Shown here in pieces: positions 33,582 to 42,196 of a DNA stretch of 56,030 nt (position 1 is the stretch's first letter; the number at the start of each line of letters is the position of its first letter). Made by a program: the position numbers and the translations under genes. This DNA comes from an uncultured Clostridia bacterium (GTDB lineage Bacteria > Bacillota > Clostridia > Christensenellales > Borkfalkiaceae): the NCBI GenBank assembly GCA_944354035.1, contig CALVPS010000008.1, positions 1 through 56,030 on the forward strand, given 5' to 3'. The notes under the pieces were generated by a model. The model had not been told where the DNA came from. It did no database searches and worked only from the letters and a program-made list of their open reading frames with translations.

Positions 33582-34271
33582 TCAGAATTCCGGCGTTTCG
33601 CGCGGCTCTTCGCGCGGGACGCGCCGTTTTCCGCGCAGCAGCAGCACGGCAAGCGCCACGGCCGCGGCGCAGGCGATCGAGACGGCGACGATCTGTCCCG
33701 CGTTTGTCGACGGCGCGGCGGGACCCGCTTCCCCGTCGGCGGCGGTAAGAAAGTCGTCGTTGTATTCAAACGTCGGCAGCTCCGCCGCCGGCAAAAAGCC
33801 GAACGTGTCGCCCTCCAGCACGTACAGGTACAGCCTGCCGTCCTCTACGCGGCTCCCGTAATACAAAAAAGTGCGCTGTATGCTGGTAAACGACTCCTCG
33901 GCAAATTCGCCGCTTTCGGGCAGCGTATAGGTGACGGTGACGGGCAGCTTTAAATAGGGGCGCGCGGGGATAAAGTCCACAAAGGTGAGGGCGTCGGTCT
34001 TGCAATAGCCCAACAGTTTAAGGTAGGGCGCCTCATCCGTTAAGTATTCCACCGAAGTATACTCATCCCCGCGCTCCAATACGCGCACGTAGTACGAGTA
34101 CGGCAGCACGAACAGCTTTCGGTCTTCGCTTTCGCCCGTATAGAACCACACGTCCTCGTCGGCGGCAACGGCATAGCGCGGCGTTTGGGCGGCCGAAGCG
34201 CCGTATACGGGGATGGGCGGCAGGCATACGGCGGCAAGCGCAAATACAACAAGGGGAAAAAGTCGTTTCAT
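33582..34271 (-). CDS. Exported SH3-like protein with C-terminal TM anchor
   Basis: This is a 229-residue protein with a signal peptide (FPLVVFALAAVCLPPIPVYG). An SH3-like segment around YYVRVLERGDEYTSVEYL is followed by beta-rich sequence and a C-terminal membrane helix (IVAVSIACAAAVALAVLLL) with a short basic tail. The layout is like the C-terminal part of the 851-residue protein at 30161-32716. It lies between the phage-type regulator and the terminase but on the opposite strand, so it is either a host gene interrupting the cassette or a moron-like passenger. No strong ribosome binding site precedes the ATG. Function is unknown. Confidence 0.75.
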   Translation of the reverse strand: MKRLFPLVVFALAAVCLPPIPVYGASAAQTPRYAVAADEDVWFYTGESEDRKLFVLPYSYYVRVLERGDEYTSVEYLTDEAPYLKLLGYCKTDALTFVDFIPARPYLKLPVTVTYTLPESGEFAEESFTSIQRTFLYYGSRVEDGRLYLYVLEGDTFGFLPAAELPTFEYNDDFLTAADGEAGPAAPSTNAGQIVAVSIACAAAVALAVLLLRGKRRVPREEPRETPEF

Positions 34272-34315
34272 ACGCGCTATGGTAGTGTTTTTTACGGGGG
34301 AGGAACGGGACAATT

Positions 34316-35770
34316 TTGACGAAAGCAGACGAATTGACGGGAATGATCTGTGCGATCGAGCGCGAGCAGCGGCGCCGCGCGCGGCAGGATAAACTTGCCC
34401 GCTACAACACGGGGCGCAAGCGGCACAAAAAGCAGATCGCCTTTCACAAGTGCAAAAAGCGCAATCGCTGGGTATTCGGCGGCAACCGCTCGGGCAAGAC
34501 GGAGTGCGGCGCGGTAGAGGCCGTATGGCTGGCGCGCGGCTGTCATCCTTACAAAAAGAACCGGCCGAACGTGTTCGGATGGGTCGTTTCGCTCACCATG
34601 CAGGTGCAGCGCGACGTGGCGCAAAAAAAGATCCTGGAGTATTTGCGGCCCGACCAGATCGCGGATATCGTTATGGTAAGCGGTCGGAAGGACAGTCCGC
34701 AGACGGGCATCGTCGACCAGATCGTCGTAAAAAACGCGTTCGGGGGCACGTCGGTCATCGGATTCAAAAGCTGCGACCAGGGACGGGAGCGCTTTCAGGG
34801 CAGCTCGCTGGATTTTGTGTGGTTCGACGAGGAGCCGCCGAAAGAGATCTACGAGGAGTGCTGCATGCGCGTCATCGATCGACGCGGCGACATTTTCGGC
34901 ACGATGACGCCGCTGAAGGGGCTTACCTATCTTTACGAAGAAATTTACCTGAACCCGCGCAACAATCCCGAAATATGGTACGAGTTTATGGAGTGGTCGG
35001 ACAATCCGTTTTTGTCGCGCCGCGAGATCGCGCTGTTGGAGCAGACGATGGACGAGACGACGCTGCAATCGCGCCGCTACGGTCGGTTCGCCGCGCGGGA
35101 GGGGCTGGTGTATCCCGAATTCGACGAGTCGGTGCACGTGATCGAGCCCTTTTGCGTGCCGCCGGCCTGGCAGGAGACGATCGCCATCGATCCCGGGCTG
35201 CGCAATCCGCTTTCGGCACATTGGTATGCGGTGGACTACGACGGGAACGTGTACGTGGTCGCCGAGCACTATGCGGCAGGGCTGGACATCGATGCGCACG
35301 CCGCCGCGATCGGGGAGATCTGCAACGCGCTCGGCTGGAAGCGAGACGCCAAGGGAAGGATCGCCGCGCTGATCGATTCGGCCGCGGACAGCCGCACGCT
35401 TGCGGCGGAAAAATCGGTATGCGAATTGTTTTACGAACGCGGGATCCTGGCCGATCCGCGCGTCGAAAAAAACGTGTTTGCCGGCATCGAGCGCGTCAAA
35501 AGTTATCTTGTGCGCGGCAACGGGCGGCCCGACCTGTTCATCTTTTCCCATTGCGTGAACATGATCCGGGAGTTTAAAAGTTACTTTTGGGGCAGGGGGG
35601 AGGCCCCCGTAAAGCGGGACGACCACGCCATGGACGAGCTGCGCTATTTTGCGATGAGCCGCCCCGCGCCGACGGCGCGTCCGCATACGGAGACGCCGCT
35701 GGAAAAGGACAAAAAGCGGCGCATCCGTCATCTGATGAATTTTCGCAAAGGTGCGCGCGTCTTAAAATAA
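34316..35770 (+). CDS. terL: Phage terminase large subunit
   Basis: This is the motor and nuclease that packages DNA into phage heads, 484 residues. The ATPase domain has Walker A FGGNRSGKTE (55-62) and Walker B DFVWFDEEPP (D171-E172). The RNase-H-like nuclease domain keeps its acidic residues: D292 in AIDPGLRNP, D354 in ALIDSAADS, and D435-D436/D440 in RDDHAMDEL. Both activities therefore look intact. The start is a TTG with GGGGGAGG 12 bases upstream; the next ATG (34343) would cost nine residues. It is the first gene of the capsid cassette and diverges from the SH3-like gene by 44 bases. Confidence 0.95.
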   Translation: MTKADELTGMICAIEREQRRRARQDKLARYNTGRKRHKKQIAFHKCKKRNRWVFGGNRSGKTECGAVEAVWLARGCHPYKKNRPNVFGWVVSLTMQVQRDVAQKKILEYLRPDQIADIVMVSGRKDSPQTGIVDQIVVKNAFGGTSVIGFKSCDQGRERFQGSSLDFVWFDEEPPKEIYEECCMRVIDRRGDIFGTMTPLKGLTYLYEEIYLNPRNNPEIWYEFMEWSDNPFLSRREIALLEQTMDETTLQSRRYGRFAAREGLVYPEFDESVHVIEPFCVPPAWQETIAIDPGLRNPLSAHWYAVDYDGNVYVVAEHYAAGLDIDAHAAAIGEICNALGWKRDAKGRIAALIDSAADSRTLAAEKSVCELFYERGILADPRVEKNVFAGIERVKSYLVRGNGRPDLFIFSHCVNMIREFKSYFWGRGEAPVKRDDHAMDELRYFAMSRPAPTARPHTETPLEKDKKRRIRHLMNFRKGARVLK

Positions 35771-35826
35771 GGGCCGTGCCCGTGCAAAAACGTGTCGGTA
35801 TGTCCCGTTTTGCGGCGCTTTACGGC

Positions 35827-35912
35827 CGGCATGCTCGGGGTATTGGCATGGTATGGGCGGCATGTCGGGGCACAGGCACGGTATGGCGGGCTGTCACGGA
35901 CGTGACGTCTTA
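35827..35912 (+). repeat. Imperfect direct repeats and inverted repeat between terL and the small-terminase-like gene
   Basis: Two imperfect units with a period of 31 bases, 35828-35857 and 35859-35887, share GGCATG, TCGGGG and GGTATGG. They are followed by GTCACGGACGTGAC, a small inverted repeat. The whole gap 35771-35933 has no gene. Phage packaging sites and terminase-binding iterons can look like this, but that role is only inferred. Confidence 0.55.
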
Positions 35913-35933
35913 ACGGCCGAATAAAAGGGGGGC

Positions 35934-36236
35934 ATGTCCGCCTCGGCGGACGGATATATGGAAGATCAGGCATTAAAAGAGGCGATCCGTAAGGTCGCAT
36001 TGGGCTTTTGCGTGGAGGAGGTCACCGAAGAGTACGCGGTGGAGGACGGGGAGGCGCGCCTTATCAAGCGGCGGAAGACGCGCAAAGACGTTCCGCCCGA
36101 TCTAAAGGCCGTGAACCTCCTGCGGGAGGGACAGGATTATGCGGCGCTTTCGGATGAACAACTCGAGGCGGAGCGGCAGCGGCTTTTGCGGGAGCTGCAA
36201 AAAGAGACGGCGCAGCACGCGCCGATGGAGGGATGA
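35934..36236 (+). CDS. Small terminase-like protein (C-terminal type only)
   Basis: This is a 100-residue protein. EDQALKEAIRKVALGF, then EEVTEEYAVEDGEARLIKR and RKDVPPDLKAVNLLRE, resemble the C-terminal half of some phage terminase small subunits, which typically end in a kxVPPDxxAixxxL motif. The N-terminal DNA-binding helix-turn-helix of those proteins is absent, so this is either a reduced form or a different small packaging protein. The start is uncertain: ATG 35934 follows GGGGGG closely, and ATG 35958 is the alternative. It sits between terL and portal, and the portal ATG begins two bases after its stop. Confidence 0.6.
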   Translation: MSASADGYMEDQALKEAIRKVALGFCVEEVTEEYAVEDGEARLIKRRKTRKDVPPDLKAVNLLREGQDYAALSDEQLEAERQRLLRELQKETAQHAPMEG

Positions 36237-36237
36237 G

Positions 36238-38052
36238 ATGGAAGAAGAGGCATTGCGGGAGGAACGGCGGCGCGAGGCGCTCGCCGCGCAGATCGAGGCG
36301 GATTTTACCGCGCGCCAGCGGGCGCGCAGCCGCTTGGAACAGGGCTGGCGGCTGAACATGAACTTTGTGGCGGGGAACCAATACTGCGACGTGGGCCTGT
36401 CCGGGGAGATCGAGCAGGAGCAGGCGGGTTATTTTTGGCAGTCGCGGCGCTGTTTCAACTATATCGCGCCCACGCTGGAGGCGCGCCTTGCGCGCCTGAA
36501 TAAGGTACGGCCAAATTTAGAAGTGCGCGCCTTTTCGGATGCGGACGACGACGTAAACACGGCACGCCTGTGCAGCAATATATTAAAATCGGTCAAAAAT
36601 CGCATCGACCTCGACCGCGTGATCTCTCGCGCCACGCTGTGGTCGGAGACGTGCGGCACGGCGTTTTACAAGGTGGTGTGGGATTTTAAGGACGGGAACG
36701 TGATCGGCACGGACGCCGACGGGACTCCGCTGCGGGAGGGCGACGCCAACATTGTGGCCGTTTCTCCCTTTGAAATCTACCCCGATTCGCTCTCGGCAGA
36801 ATGCATGGAAGAGATCGGCAGCATCATTCACGCCAAGGCGGTCCCCGTGGAAGAGATCCGCAAAAAATTCGGCGTGGAGCTGCCCGGGCGGCGGATAAAC
36901 GGCATCGTCCATCCCCTTGCCGTCGCGCAGGACGGCGAGGCGGAGGAGAAGCCGATGGAAATTCTGATCGAGCGGTATACCCGTCCGGACGATCGGGATC
37001 CGAACGGTCGGTTAGAGATCGCGGCCGGCGGTCGTCTGCTGTACGAGGGCGATCTGCCCTATTGCAACGGGCGGCGCGGCGAACGCACGCTGCCCTTTGT
37101 GCGGCAGACCTGCATTGCGCTGGCGGGCGCGTTTTTCGGGACGTCGGTGGTCGATCGCATGATCCCGCTGCAGCGCGCCTATAACGCCGTGCGCAACCGC
37201 AAGCACGAATTTTTGAACCGTCTTTCGATGGGCGTGCTTGCGGTGGAGGACGGATCGCTGGACGCCGAAGAGCTGGCGGAGGACGGGCTGTATCCCGGGA
37301 AGGTGCTTGTCTATCGTCAGGGGGCCGACAAGCCGACCTTTTTGGACTGCGGCACGCTGCCTTCGGAGTTTGAACGCGAGGAAGAGCGCATTCAGAACGA
37401 GTTCATCCTCGTCTCCGGCGTCAGCGAAATTTCACGCAATTCCGCAAACCCGACGCGCGTGACTTCCGCAGTCGGCCTGCAGCTGCTGATCGACCAGGAT
37501 ACCAACCGCATGCAGATCAGCGCCGAAAGCGTGGCGCGGGCGGTGCGCGAGGCGGGACGGCAGGTGCTGCGCCTTTACAAGCAGTTTGCCGGCGCTCGCC
37601 GCGTACTGAAGATGACGGGGACGGGCGGGCATACCGAACTTTTCAGCTTTGACCGAAGCGACCTTACCTCGGACGACGTGGAGTTTTTGTCCGGGTACGA
37701 GCGCACGCCCGAGCAGGTGCGCGAAAACATTCTTTCCATGCTTTCGCTGGGCCTGCTGAAGGACGAGGACGGTAATTTTTCGGACGACACGCGCAACAAG
37801 GTATTGGAGGCGCTCGGGTTTGGGTCGTTCGAAAACGCGCGGGATATTTCCAAACTTCACCTGCAAAAGGCGGAGCGCGAAAATCTCCTGCTGGCGCAGC
37901 GCGACGTGGAGGCGGAACCGTACGACGATCATCGTCTGCACGAAGCCGAACATGTGCGCGCCCTGCTCTCGGGCGGGGAACAAAATCGTGCGGTACGCGA
38001 GCGGATCTTGCGCCACCTTGCCTCGCACCGCGAAAAGGAGAAAAAGGCATGA
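36238..38052 (+). CDS. Phage portal protein (P22-like)
   Basis: This is a 604-residue predicted portal, the dodecameric channel at one head vertex through which DNA is packaged. It has the podovirus/P22-like layout. An N-terminal charged helix precedes LNMNFVAGNQYCDV, RCFNYIAPTLEARLAR and the wing region NKVRPNLEVRAF. The stem-crown region includes DRMIPLQRAYNAVRNRKHEFLN and the ISRNSANPTRVTSAVGLQ loop. The ATG at 36238 has GGAGGGATG just upstream. A longer open frame upstream is an overlap with the preceding gene. It overlaps the scaffold-like gene by ATGA. No frameshift or truncation is visible. Confidence 0.9.
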   Translation: MEEEALREERRREALAAQIEADFTARQRARSRLEQGWRLNMNFVAGNQYCDVGLSGEIEQEQAGYFWQSRRCFNYIAPTLEARLARLNKVRPNLEVRAFSDADDDVNTARLCSNILKSVKNRIDLDRVISRATLWSETCGTAFYKVVWDFKDGNVIGTDADGTPLREGDANIVAVSPFEIYPDSLSAECMEEIGSIIHAKAVPVEEIRKKFGVELPGRRINGIVHPLAVAQDGEAEEKPMEILIERYTRPDDRDPNGRLEIAAGGRLLYEGDLPYCNGRRGERTLPFVRQTCIALAGAFFGTSVVDRMIPLQRAYNAVRNRKHEFLNRLSMGVLAVEDGSLDAEELAEDGLYPGKVLVYRQGADKPTFLDCGTLPSEFEREEERIQNEFILVSGVSEISRNSANPTRVTSAVGLQLLIDQDTNRMQISAESVARAVREAGRQVLRLYKQFAGARRVLKMTGTGGHTELFSFDRSDLTSDDVEFLSGYERTPEQVRENILSMLSLGLLKDEDGNFSDDTRNKVLEALGFGSFENARDISKLHLQKAERENLLLAQRDVEAEPYDDHRLHEAEHVRALLSGGEQNRAVRERILRHLASHREKEKKA

Positions 38053-38465
38053 TAAACGAGGAAAACAACGTGGCAGATCCCGAAACGAGGGCCGAAGAGG
38101 CCGAACTCATCTTGGGGAAATTTGAAGACGTGGATGCCCTTGCGCACGCGTATAAGGCGCTGGAGGCGGAATTTACCCGCCGCAGTCAACGCCTGAAGGC
38201 GCTGGAAGCGGCCGCGCCGCTTGACGGCAACGCGGACGAAGCGCGTGCAAAGACGGAGAGCGGTCCCGACGCCGATGCGCTGTACCGCGCCGTCAGTCAA
38301 AACGAGGGAGTGCGCGCACGCGTCGTAAGCGAATATTTGTCTTCGCTCCGGGGCGTGCCCCTCATGGCCGGGTCGGGTGCCGGCGTAACGGCGCCGTCGC
38401 AGAAGGCGTCGTCCTTTCGGGAGGCGGCAGCCTTTGCCCTGGGCTATTTGCGCAATCAGCATTAA
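38049..38465 (+). CDS. Probable capsid scaffold-like protein
   Basis: This is a 138-residue acidic protein between portal and major capsid gene, the usual place for a scaffold. LGKFEDVDALAHAYKALEAE followed by FTRRSQRLKALE resembles the N-terminal segment common in phage scaffold proteins. The remainder is Ala-rich and low in complexity, with a helical C-terminus (SFREAAAFALGYLRNQ). It is shorter than typical scaffolds (200-300 residues). It overlaps the portal stop as ATGA and ends 14 bases before the capsid gene. The call rests on position and a short motif. Confidence 0.65.
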   Translation: MINEENNVADPETRAEEAELILGKFEDVDALAHAYKALEAEFTRRSQRLKALEAAAPLDGNADEARAKTESGPDADALYRAVSQNEGVRARVVSEYLSSLRGVPLMAGSGAGVTAPSQKASSFREAAAFALGYLRNQH

Positions 38466-38479
38466 GGAGGAAAAAAAGT

Positions 38480-39634
38480 ATGGTAACTACAACTACGGCA
38501 AGCGATGTATTGCGTTCGTATTATTTGAACGCCGTGGCGGAGCAATTGAACAAGACGGCCAATCCGCTGTTGGCCGCCATCGAGCAGACGACCACCGACG
38601 TAACGGGCAAAGATGTGCGCAAGGCGGTCGTATACGGCATGCACGGCGGCGTGGGCGCGCGCAGCGAAAGCGGCGATCTGCCCAAGTCGGATACGGACAG
38701 GTATGCGCAGCTGGTATCGTCGCTGAAAAATTTATACGGCAAGATCGAGATCAGCGATAAGGCCATCCGCGCCTCGCAGAACAACGACGGCGCGTTTGTA
38801 AATCTGTTAAATGAAGAGATGGTATCGCTGGTGCGGAGTTCTTCGTTCAATTTGGGGCGCATGCTCTTCGGCGACGGCTCGGGGAAGCTTGCCAAGATCA
38901 CCGCGCTCAGCGGCAACGTGTACACGGTGGACAGCGTTCAGAATTTTGCGGTCGGCATGATCGTCGACGTGTATAACTCCTCCGACAGTTTGCTCGGCTC
39001 GGGGCGAACCGTCACGTCGGTCGACTACGAGGCGGGAACGATCGTGCTGGGCGGCGCGGTATACAGCGATTCGGTGGGCGGCGCGCTTTACGCGCATGCC
39101 GCGCGCGGGTTTGAATTGACCGGGCTCGGCGCCATCTTTTCTACGTCCAATTCGCTGTACGGCCTTTCGCGCACGCAAAACGAGTGGCTCAAACCCGTCA
39201 TCATCGAGGACGTGGGCACGCTGACCGAAAGTGCCCTGCAAAAGGCCATCGATCGCGTGGACGCAGCGGCCGGTAGCAGGATCAACTTTATCGTCTGCTC
39301 GTGGGGGGTGCGCCGCGCGCTGTTCGACGTGCTCTCCGACTACCGCACCACGCAGACCGCCGATCTTTCGGGCGGCGTCCGTACGATCAGCTTTAACGGC
39401 ATCCCGGTCGTGGCCGACCGTTTCTGCCCCAAGGGCACGATGTATTTGCTCAACACCGAAGATTTTCGCCTGCATCAGCTGTGCGACTGGCAGTGGCTGG
39501 AGGGGGAAAACGGCAACATCCTGCACCAGGAACCCAACAAGGCGGGCTATACGGCTACGCTGGTGAAGTATGCCGAGCTCATGTGCTACCGCCCGTGCGG
39601 ACAGGCGGTGCTGCGGGGGATCACGGAGAGCTGA
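38480..39634 (+). CDS. Phage major capsid protein (HK97-fold, tentative subfamily)
   Basis: This is a 384-residue predicted coat protein. It has an N-terminal helical arm (ASDVLRSYYLNAVAEQLNKT), a GARSESGDLPKSDTDRYAQL region resembling the extended loop, a long helix (SLVRSSSFNLGRMLFG) and an inserted beta-rich domain at about 135-210 (NVYTVDSVQNFAVGMIVDVY). The P-domain-like part ends with GIPVVADRFCPKGTMYLLN. This order is typical of HK97-fold coat proteins with an insertion domain. AAGGAGG is placed well upstream of the ATG. As the most conserved structural gene it is the best handle for asking how widespread the cassette is. Confidence 0.82.
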   Translation: MVTTTTASDVLRSYYLNAVAEQLNKTANPLLAAIEQTTTDVTGKDVRKAVVYGMHGGVGARSESGDLPKSDTDRYAQLVSSLKNLYGKIEISDKAIRASQNNDGAFVNLLNEEMVSLVRSSSFNLGRMLFGDGSGKLAKITALSGNVYTVDSVQNFAVGMIVDVYNSSDSLLGSGRTVTSVDYEAGTIVLGGAVYSDSVGGALYAHAARGFELTGLGAIFSTSNSLYGLSRTQNEWLKPVIIEDVGTLTESALQKAIDRVDAAAGSRINFIVCSWGVRRALFDVLSDYRTTQTADLSGGVRTISFNGIPVVADRFCPKGTMYLLNTEDFRLHQLCDWQWLEGENGNILHQEPNKAGYTATLVKYAELMCYRPCGQAVLRGITES

Positions 39635-39660
39635 GCGTCCCTGCGTGCGGGAGGTGAGGA

Positions 39661-40233
39661 ATGTCGATAAAGGAAATTTTAATGCTTGCGGCGCGCAATT
39701 TGGGCAGAGAGGACCTTGCCGCGCACATCGCGCAGGAGCCGACGTCGGCTCCGCAGAGCGTCGAATTGGCCGAAGAGGCGGCCTGTATGCTGCGGTGCTA
39801 TCATTTGGTGGAAAACGAGATCGCGCTGGAGCATGTGCCGCTGGAACGGACGGAACGACTGACCGTTTCTGACGGGACGATCGCGTATTCGCAGTTTGCC
39901 GCGGCGCCCGTCGACATCGTGTGCGTGTGCGACGTCCGCGGCGCGGCGCTTGGGTATACCGCGGAGGGGACGGGGCTGCGGCTTGCCGCCGCCGTCGCCG
40001 AGGCGGAGGTGACCTACTCGTATGCGCCGCCGCAGGGGGATTTTGACGACGCGCCCGCCTTTTGCGACAAGATCTCGGCGCGGCTGTTGTCGTTCGGCGT
40101 GGCGGCGGAGTTTTTGCTGACGGCGGGCCGCTATGAGGAGGCCGCGATGTGGGATGAACGGTACCGCCGCGCCCTGCGCGCCGCCTGCGCGGCACGCGGC
40201 GCGCTGCGCATGCCGGGGAGGCGTTGGGTATGA
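39661..40233 (+). CDS. Head-completion/connector-like protein
   Basis: This is a 190-residue protein directly after the capsid gene. An N-terminal helical segment (SIKEILMLAARNLGREDL) and a beta-rich middle (AAAPVDIVCVCDVRGAALGY) are followed by a helical C-terminus rich in Arg (MWDERYRRALRAACAARGAL). Size and position match head-tail connector or adaptor proteins (P22 gp4 or gp6-like), but I see no diagnostic motif. It is preceded by GGGAGGTGAGG and overlaps the next gene by ATGA. Confidence 0.6.
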   Translation: MSIKEILMLAARNLGREDLAAHIAQEPTSAPQSVELAEEAACMLRCYHLVENEIALEHVPLERTERLTVSDGTIAYSQFAAAPVDIVCVCDVRGAALGYTAEGTGLRLAAAVAEAEVTYSYAPPQGDFDDAPAFCDKISARLLSFGVAAEFLLTAGRYEEAAMWDERYRRALRAACAARGALRMPGRRWV

Positions 40234-41519
40234 CCCGCCTGAAGGTACCCGCCCGCGCGCACCGCGCCGTCCGCCTTTCGGCCGAAGCGTTTTCGGAGGG
40301 GGGCCGGGTGCTCTCCGCAAAGCTGGTGCACATGCGCGAGCGGGACGGGGCGCTGATCTGTGGGGAGGGCGAGGAGGAGGTCGCCGCCCTTCCGCAGGGT
40401 ACGGGAAAGCTATTTTACGCCGGCGGGCAGCTGTTTGCCTATCTCACGACCAAGCAGTATTTCGAGCTGATCGGGACCGCCCTGCGCCGCGCCGCGGACG
40501 ATACGGTGTTCCGTTTGGTCCATGTGCCGTTAAAGGAGGGCGGAGGATGTTTTTTTGCCGTATCCGACGGGCAGCTGCAGCAGTTTGACGCAACGGACGC
40601 TTATACGTACAACTACGGGAACAACCTGAGCGATACCGGCGTTGCACTCTTTCACGAGCGGCTGTTTGCCGCCAAGGGAGACCGTCTGTCCGTGACTGCC
40701 TGTGACGACTTTGAAGATTGGGTAAACCATGCCGAGCAGGGGCCCGGGTACTTCGAGCTGCCCTCGCCCGGCGGAAAAATTGCCGATCTGGCCGTGCTGC
40801 GCGGCGCGCTGTATCTGTTCCGCGAGCGCGGCATCACCAAGGTGGAAGGCTGCGCCGACGTGTTTGCGTTCCGCGCGGAGGAGATGACCTGTCACTGCGG
40901 GCGTATCGCGCCGCACAGCGTGTGTGTCTGCGGCGGTGAAGCGTACTTTTTTACGGAAAACGGGCTGTGCCGTTTTGACGGCACGCGGGCGGAACGCGCC
41001 CCGGGAGCCGCGGACGGGGAGATCGATTTTTCGTCCGTTTCCCGCCCGGAGCGCTATCGCAACGGCATTCTCGCGCGGGTGGCGCTGCGGGCAGGCGGCA
41101 GCGCCCTGTATGCGTACGACGCGTTTTATCGCCGCGGCAGGTTTATCAACCTTCCGTGCGAGCTGTGCGCGGCGGACGGCGAGGCGTATATTGCGCGGGA
41201 GGGGACCATCTACCGTCTGACGGACGCGCCCACGTTGCCCGCGGGCGGCGCCATGGCCGAGCTGGTGTTGACGTTCAGCGACCTCGGCGACAGCGAAAAG
41301 CGTACGGAGGCGGTCGTGTTGGAGGGCTGCGGTACGTTTGCCGTTCGCGCATTCGGAGAAAACGGCCGGATGGGCGAGGCTTGCGGCCGCACCGGCGAGC
41401 GCCTGCCGCTCAACCGCGCCGTCCTCGGCGAAACGGTGCGCCTGCAGCTGATCCCGCAGAGCGCCGATTGCGCGCTGCGTTCGGCAACGCTGTATGTGGG
41501 AAGGGAGGAACGTATATGA
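40230..41519 (+). CDS. Beta-propeller tail-accessory / packaged-DNA stabilisation-like protein
   Basis: This is a 429-residue protein with repeated beta-rich units and no signal peptide. The segment DTGVALFHERLFAAKGDRLS, then DDFEDWVNHAEQ, GGKIADLAVLRGALYLFRERG and HSVCVCGGEAYFFTENGLCR, resembles P22 gp10, which closes the portal after packaging, and similar phage propeller proteins. The ATG at 40230 overlaps the preceding stop as ATGA. It is the largest gene after the capsid protein and the only candidate for a tail-side component; no tail fibre, needle or tape-measure gene follows. Confidence 0.68.
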   Translation: MTRLKVPARAHRAVRLSAEAFSEGGRVLSAKLVHMRERDGALICGEGEEEVAALPQGTGKLFYAGGQLFAYLTTKQYFELIGTALRRAADDTVFRLVHVPLKEGGGCFFAVSDGQLQQFDATDAYTYNYGNNLSDTGVALFHERLFAAKGDRLSVTACDDFEDWVNHAEQGPGYFELPSPGGKIADLAVLRGALYLFRERGITKVEGCADVFAFRAEEMTCHCGRIAPHSVCVCGGEAYFFTENGLCRFDGTRAERAPGAADGEIDFSSVSRPERYRNGILARVALRAGGSALYAYDAFYRRGRFINLPCELCAADGEAYIAREGTIYRLTDAPTLPAGGAMAELVLTFSDLGDSEKRTEAVVLEGCGTFAVRAFGENGRMGEACGRTGERLPLNRAVLGETVRLQLIPQSADCALRSATLYVGREERI

Positions 41520-42013
41520 CCATTGACATCGTAGATCTGACGGACGAGGCGTACAGCGACCTCTCGCCCGTGCAAATGGCCATGGTGCGCGCGGCGCAGC
41601 GGCAGAAAAATGCGGCGCTGACGGCGGCGGAGCGGGAAAAACAGGAGCTCTATTTTCAGCTCGTATGCAACAATACGGCGCGCAACAGCTTTTACGCGTG
41701 CGCTTGCGAGCGCATCGACGCCGAAACGGAGAGCAAGGTAGAGGCCATTCGCAGCGATCTGAACTATCAGCTTGCCTACGAGGCGCTCGGCTCGGAGGGG
41801 AACGAGTACGGGCCGTATCGCTATCCCGAAAATCCCAACTATACCCTTTCGCCCTCGCAGCGGTTTCTGGTGGTGCGCAATTACTATATGCAGGCAACGG
41901 ACGATCCGCAGGCGCGGCTGGATGCCTACGCCATGGATACCCTTGCCAGGCAATATTTGGGCGAATTTTACGCAACGCTTTACGACCTGCTTGCGTCGTA
42001 TTGTTCGTCCTGA
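41516..42013 (+). CDS. Last gene of the capsid cassette, unknown
   Basis: This is a 165-residue, soluble, mostly helical acidic protein. It overlaps the propeller gene by ATGA with GGGAGG upstream, so it belongs to the same operon. Charged helices (AALTAAEREKQELYFQLVCN, then DAETESKVEAIRSDLNYQLA) are followed by a Tyr/Pro-rich EYGPYRYPENPNYTL stretch and a C-terminal helix. I do not recognise it. In podovirus-like modules a small protein at this place could be a tail needle, ejection or assembly protein. It is followed at once by a strong terminator. Confidence 0.6.
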   Translation: MTIDIVDLTDEAYSDLSPVQMAMVRAAQRQKNAALTAAEREKQELYFQLVCNNTARNSFYACACERIDAETESKVEAIRSDLNYQLAYEALGSEGNEYGPYRYPENPNYTLSPSQRFLVVRNYYMQATDDPQARLDAYAMDTLARQYLGEFYATLYDLLASYCSS

Positions 42014-42022
42014 CCATGTTAC

Positions 42023-42054
42023 GCCGCCGGCGCTTTTGCGCCGGCGGCCCTTTT
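42023..42054 (+). terminator. Terminator closing the capsid cassette
   Basis: An 11-bp perfect GC-rich stem (42023-42033 with 42038-42048) and a TTTT loop are followed by CCTTTT. It starts nine bases after the last cassette stop codon. Confidence 0.85.
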
Positions 42055-42162
42055 ATGCGCATAAAAGGGGAAAGGGGCAGACACAATGCAAGAAAACAAA
42101 GGGCGGGGCGGCAGGAAAAGGGGAGAGGGGGCGGGTGTTTTTCCGAAGTTTTAAAAAGACGG

Positions 42163-42168
42163 TATAAT
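42163..42168 (+). promoter_or_regulatory. Possible -10 element of the spoVAC promoter
   Basis: A perfect TATAAT lies 29 bases before the small ORF at 42197. At 17 bases upstream only TTTCCG is found, so the -35 is poor. A sporulation sigma factor would fit the gene, but no clear sigma-G signature was seen. Confidence 0.45.
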
Positions 42169-42196
42169 TTTTGCACGGGACATCCAAAATGCGGAT

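Noticed and set aside
32999..42054. att site direct repeats bounding the phage-like region
   Set aside because: No tRNA 3' end and no matching direct repeats were recognised at either flank; a dot-plot of 28.9-43.6 kb would be needed to exclude short ones.
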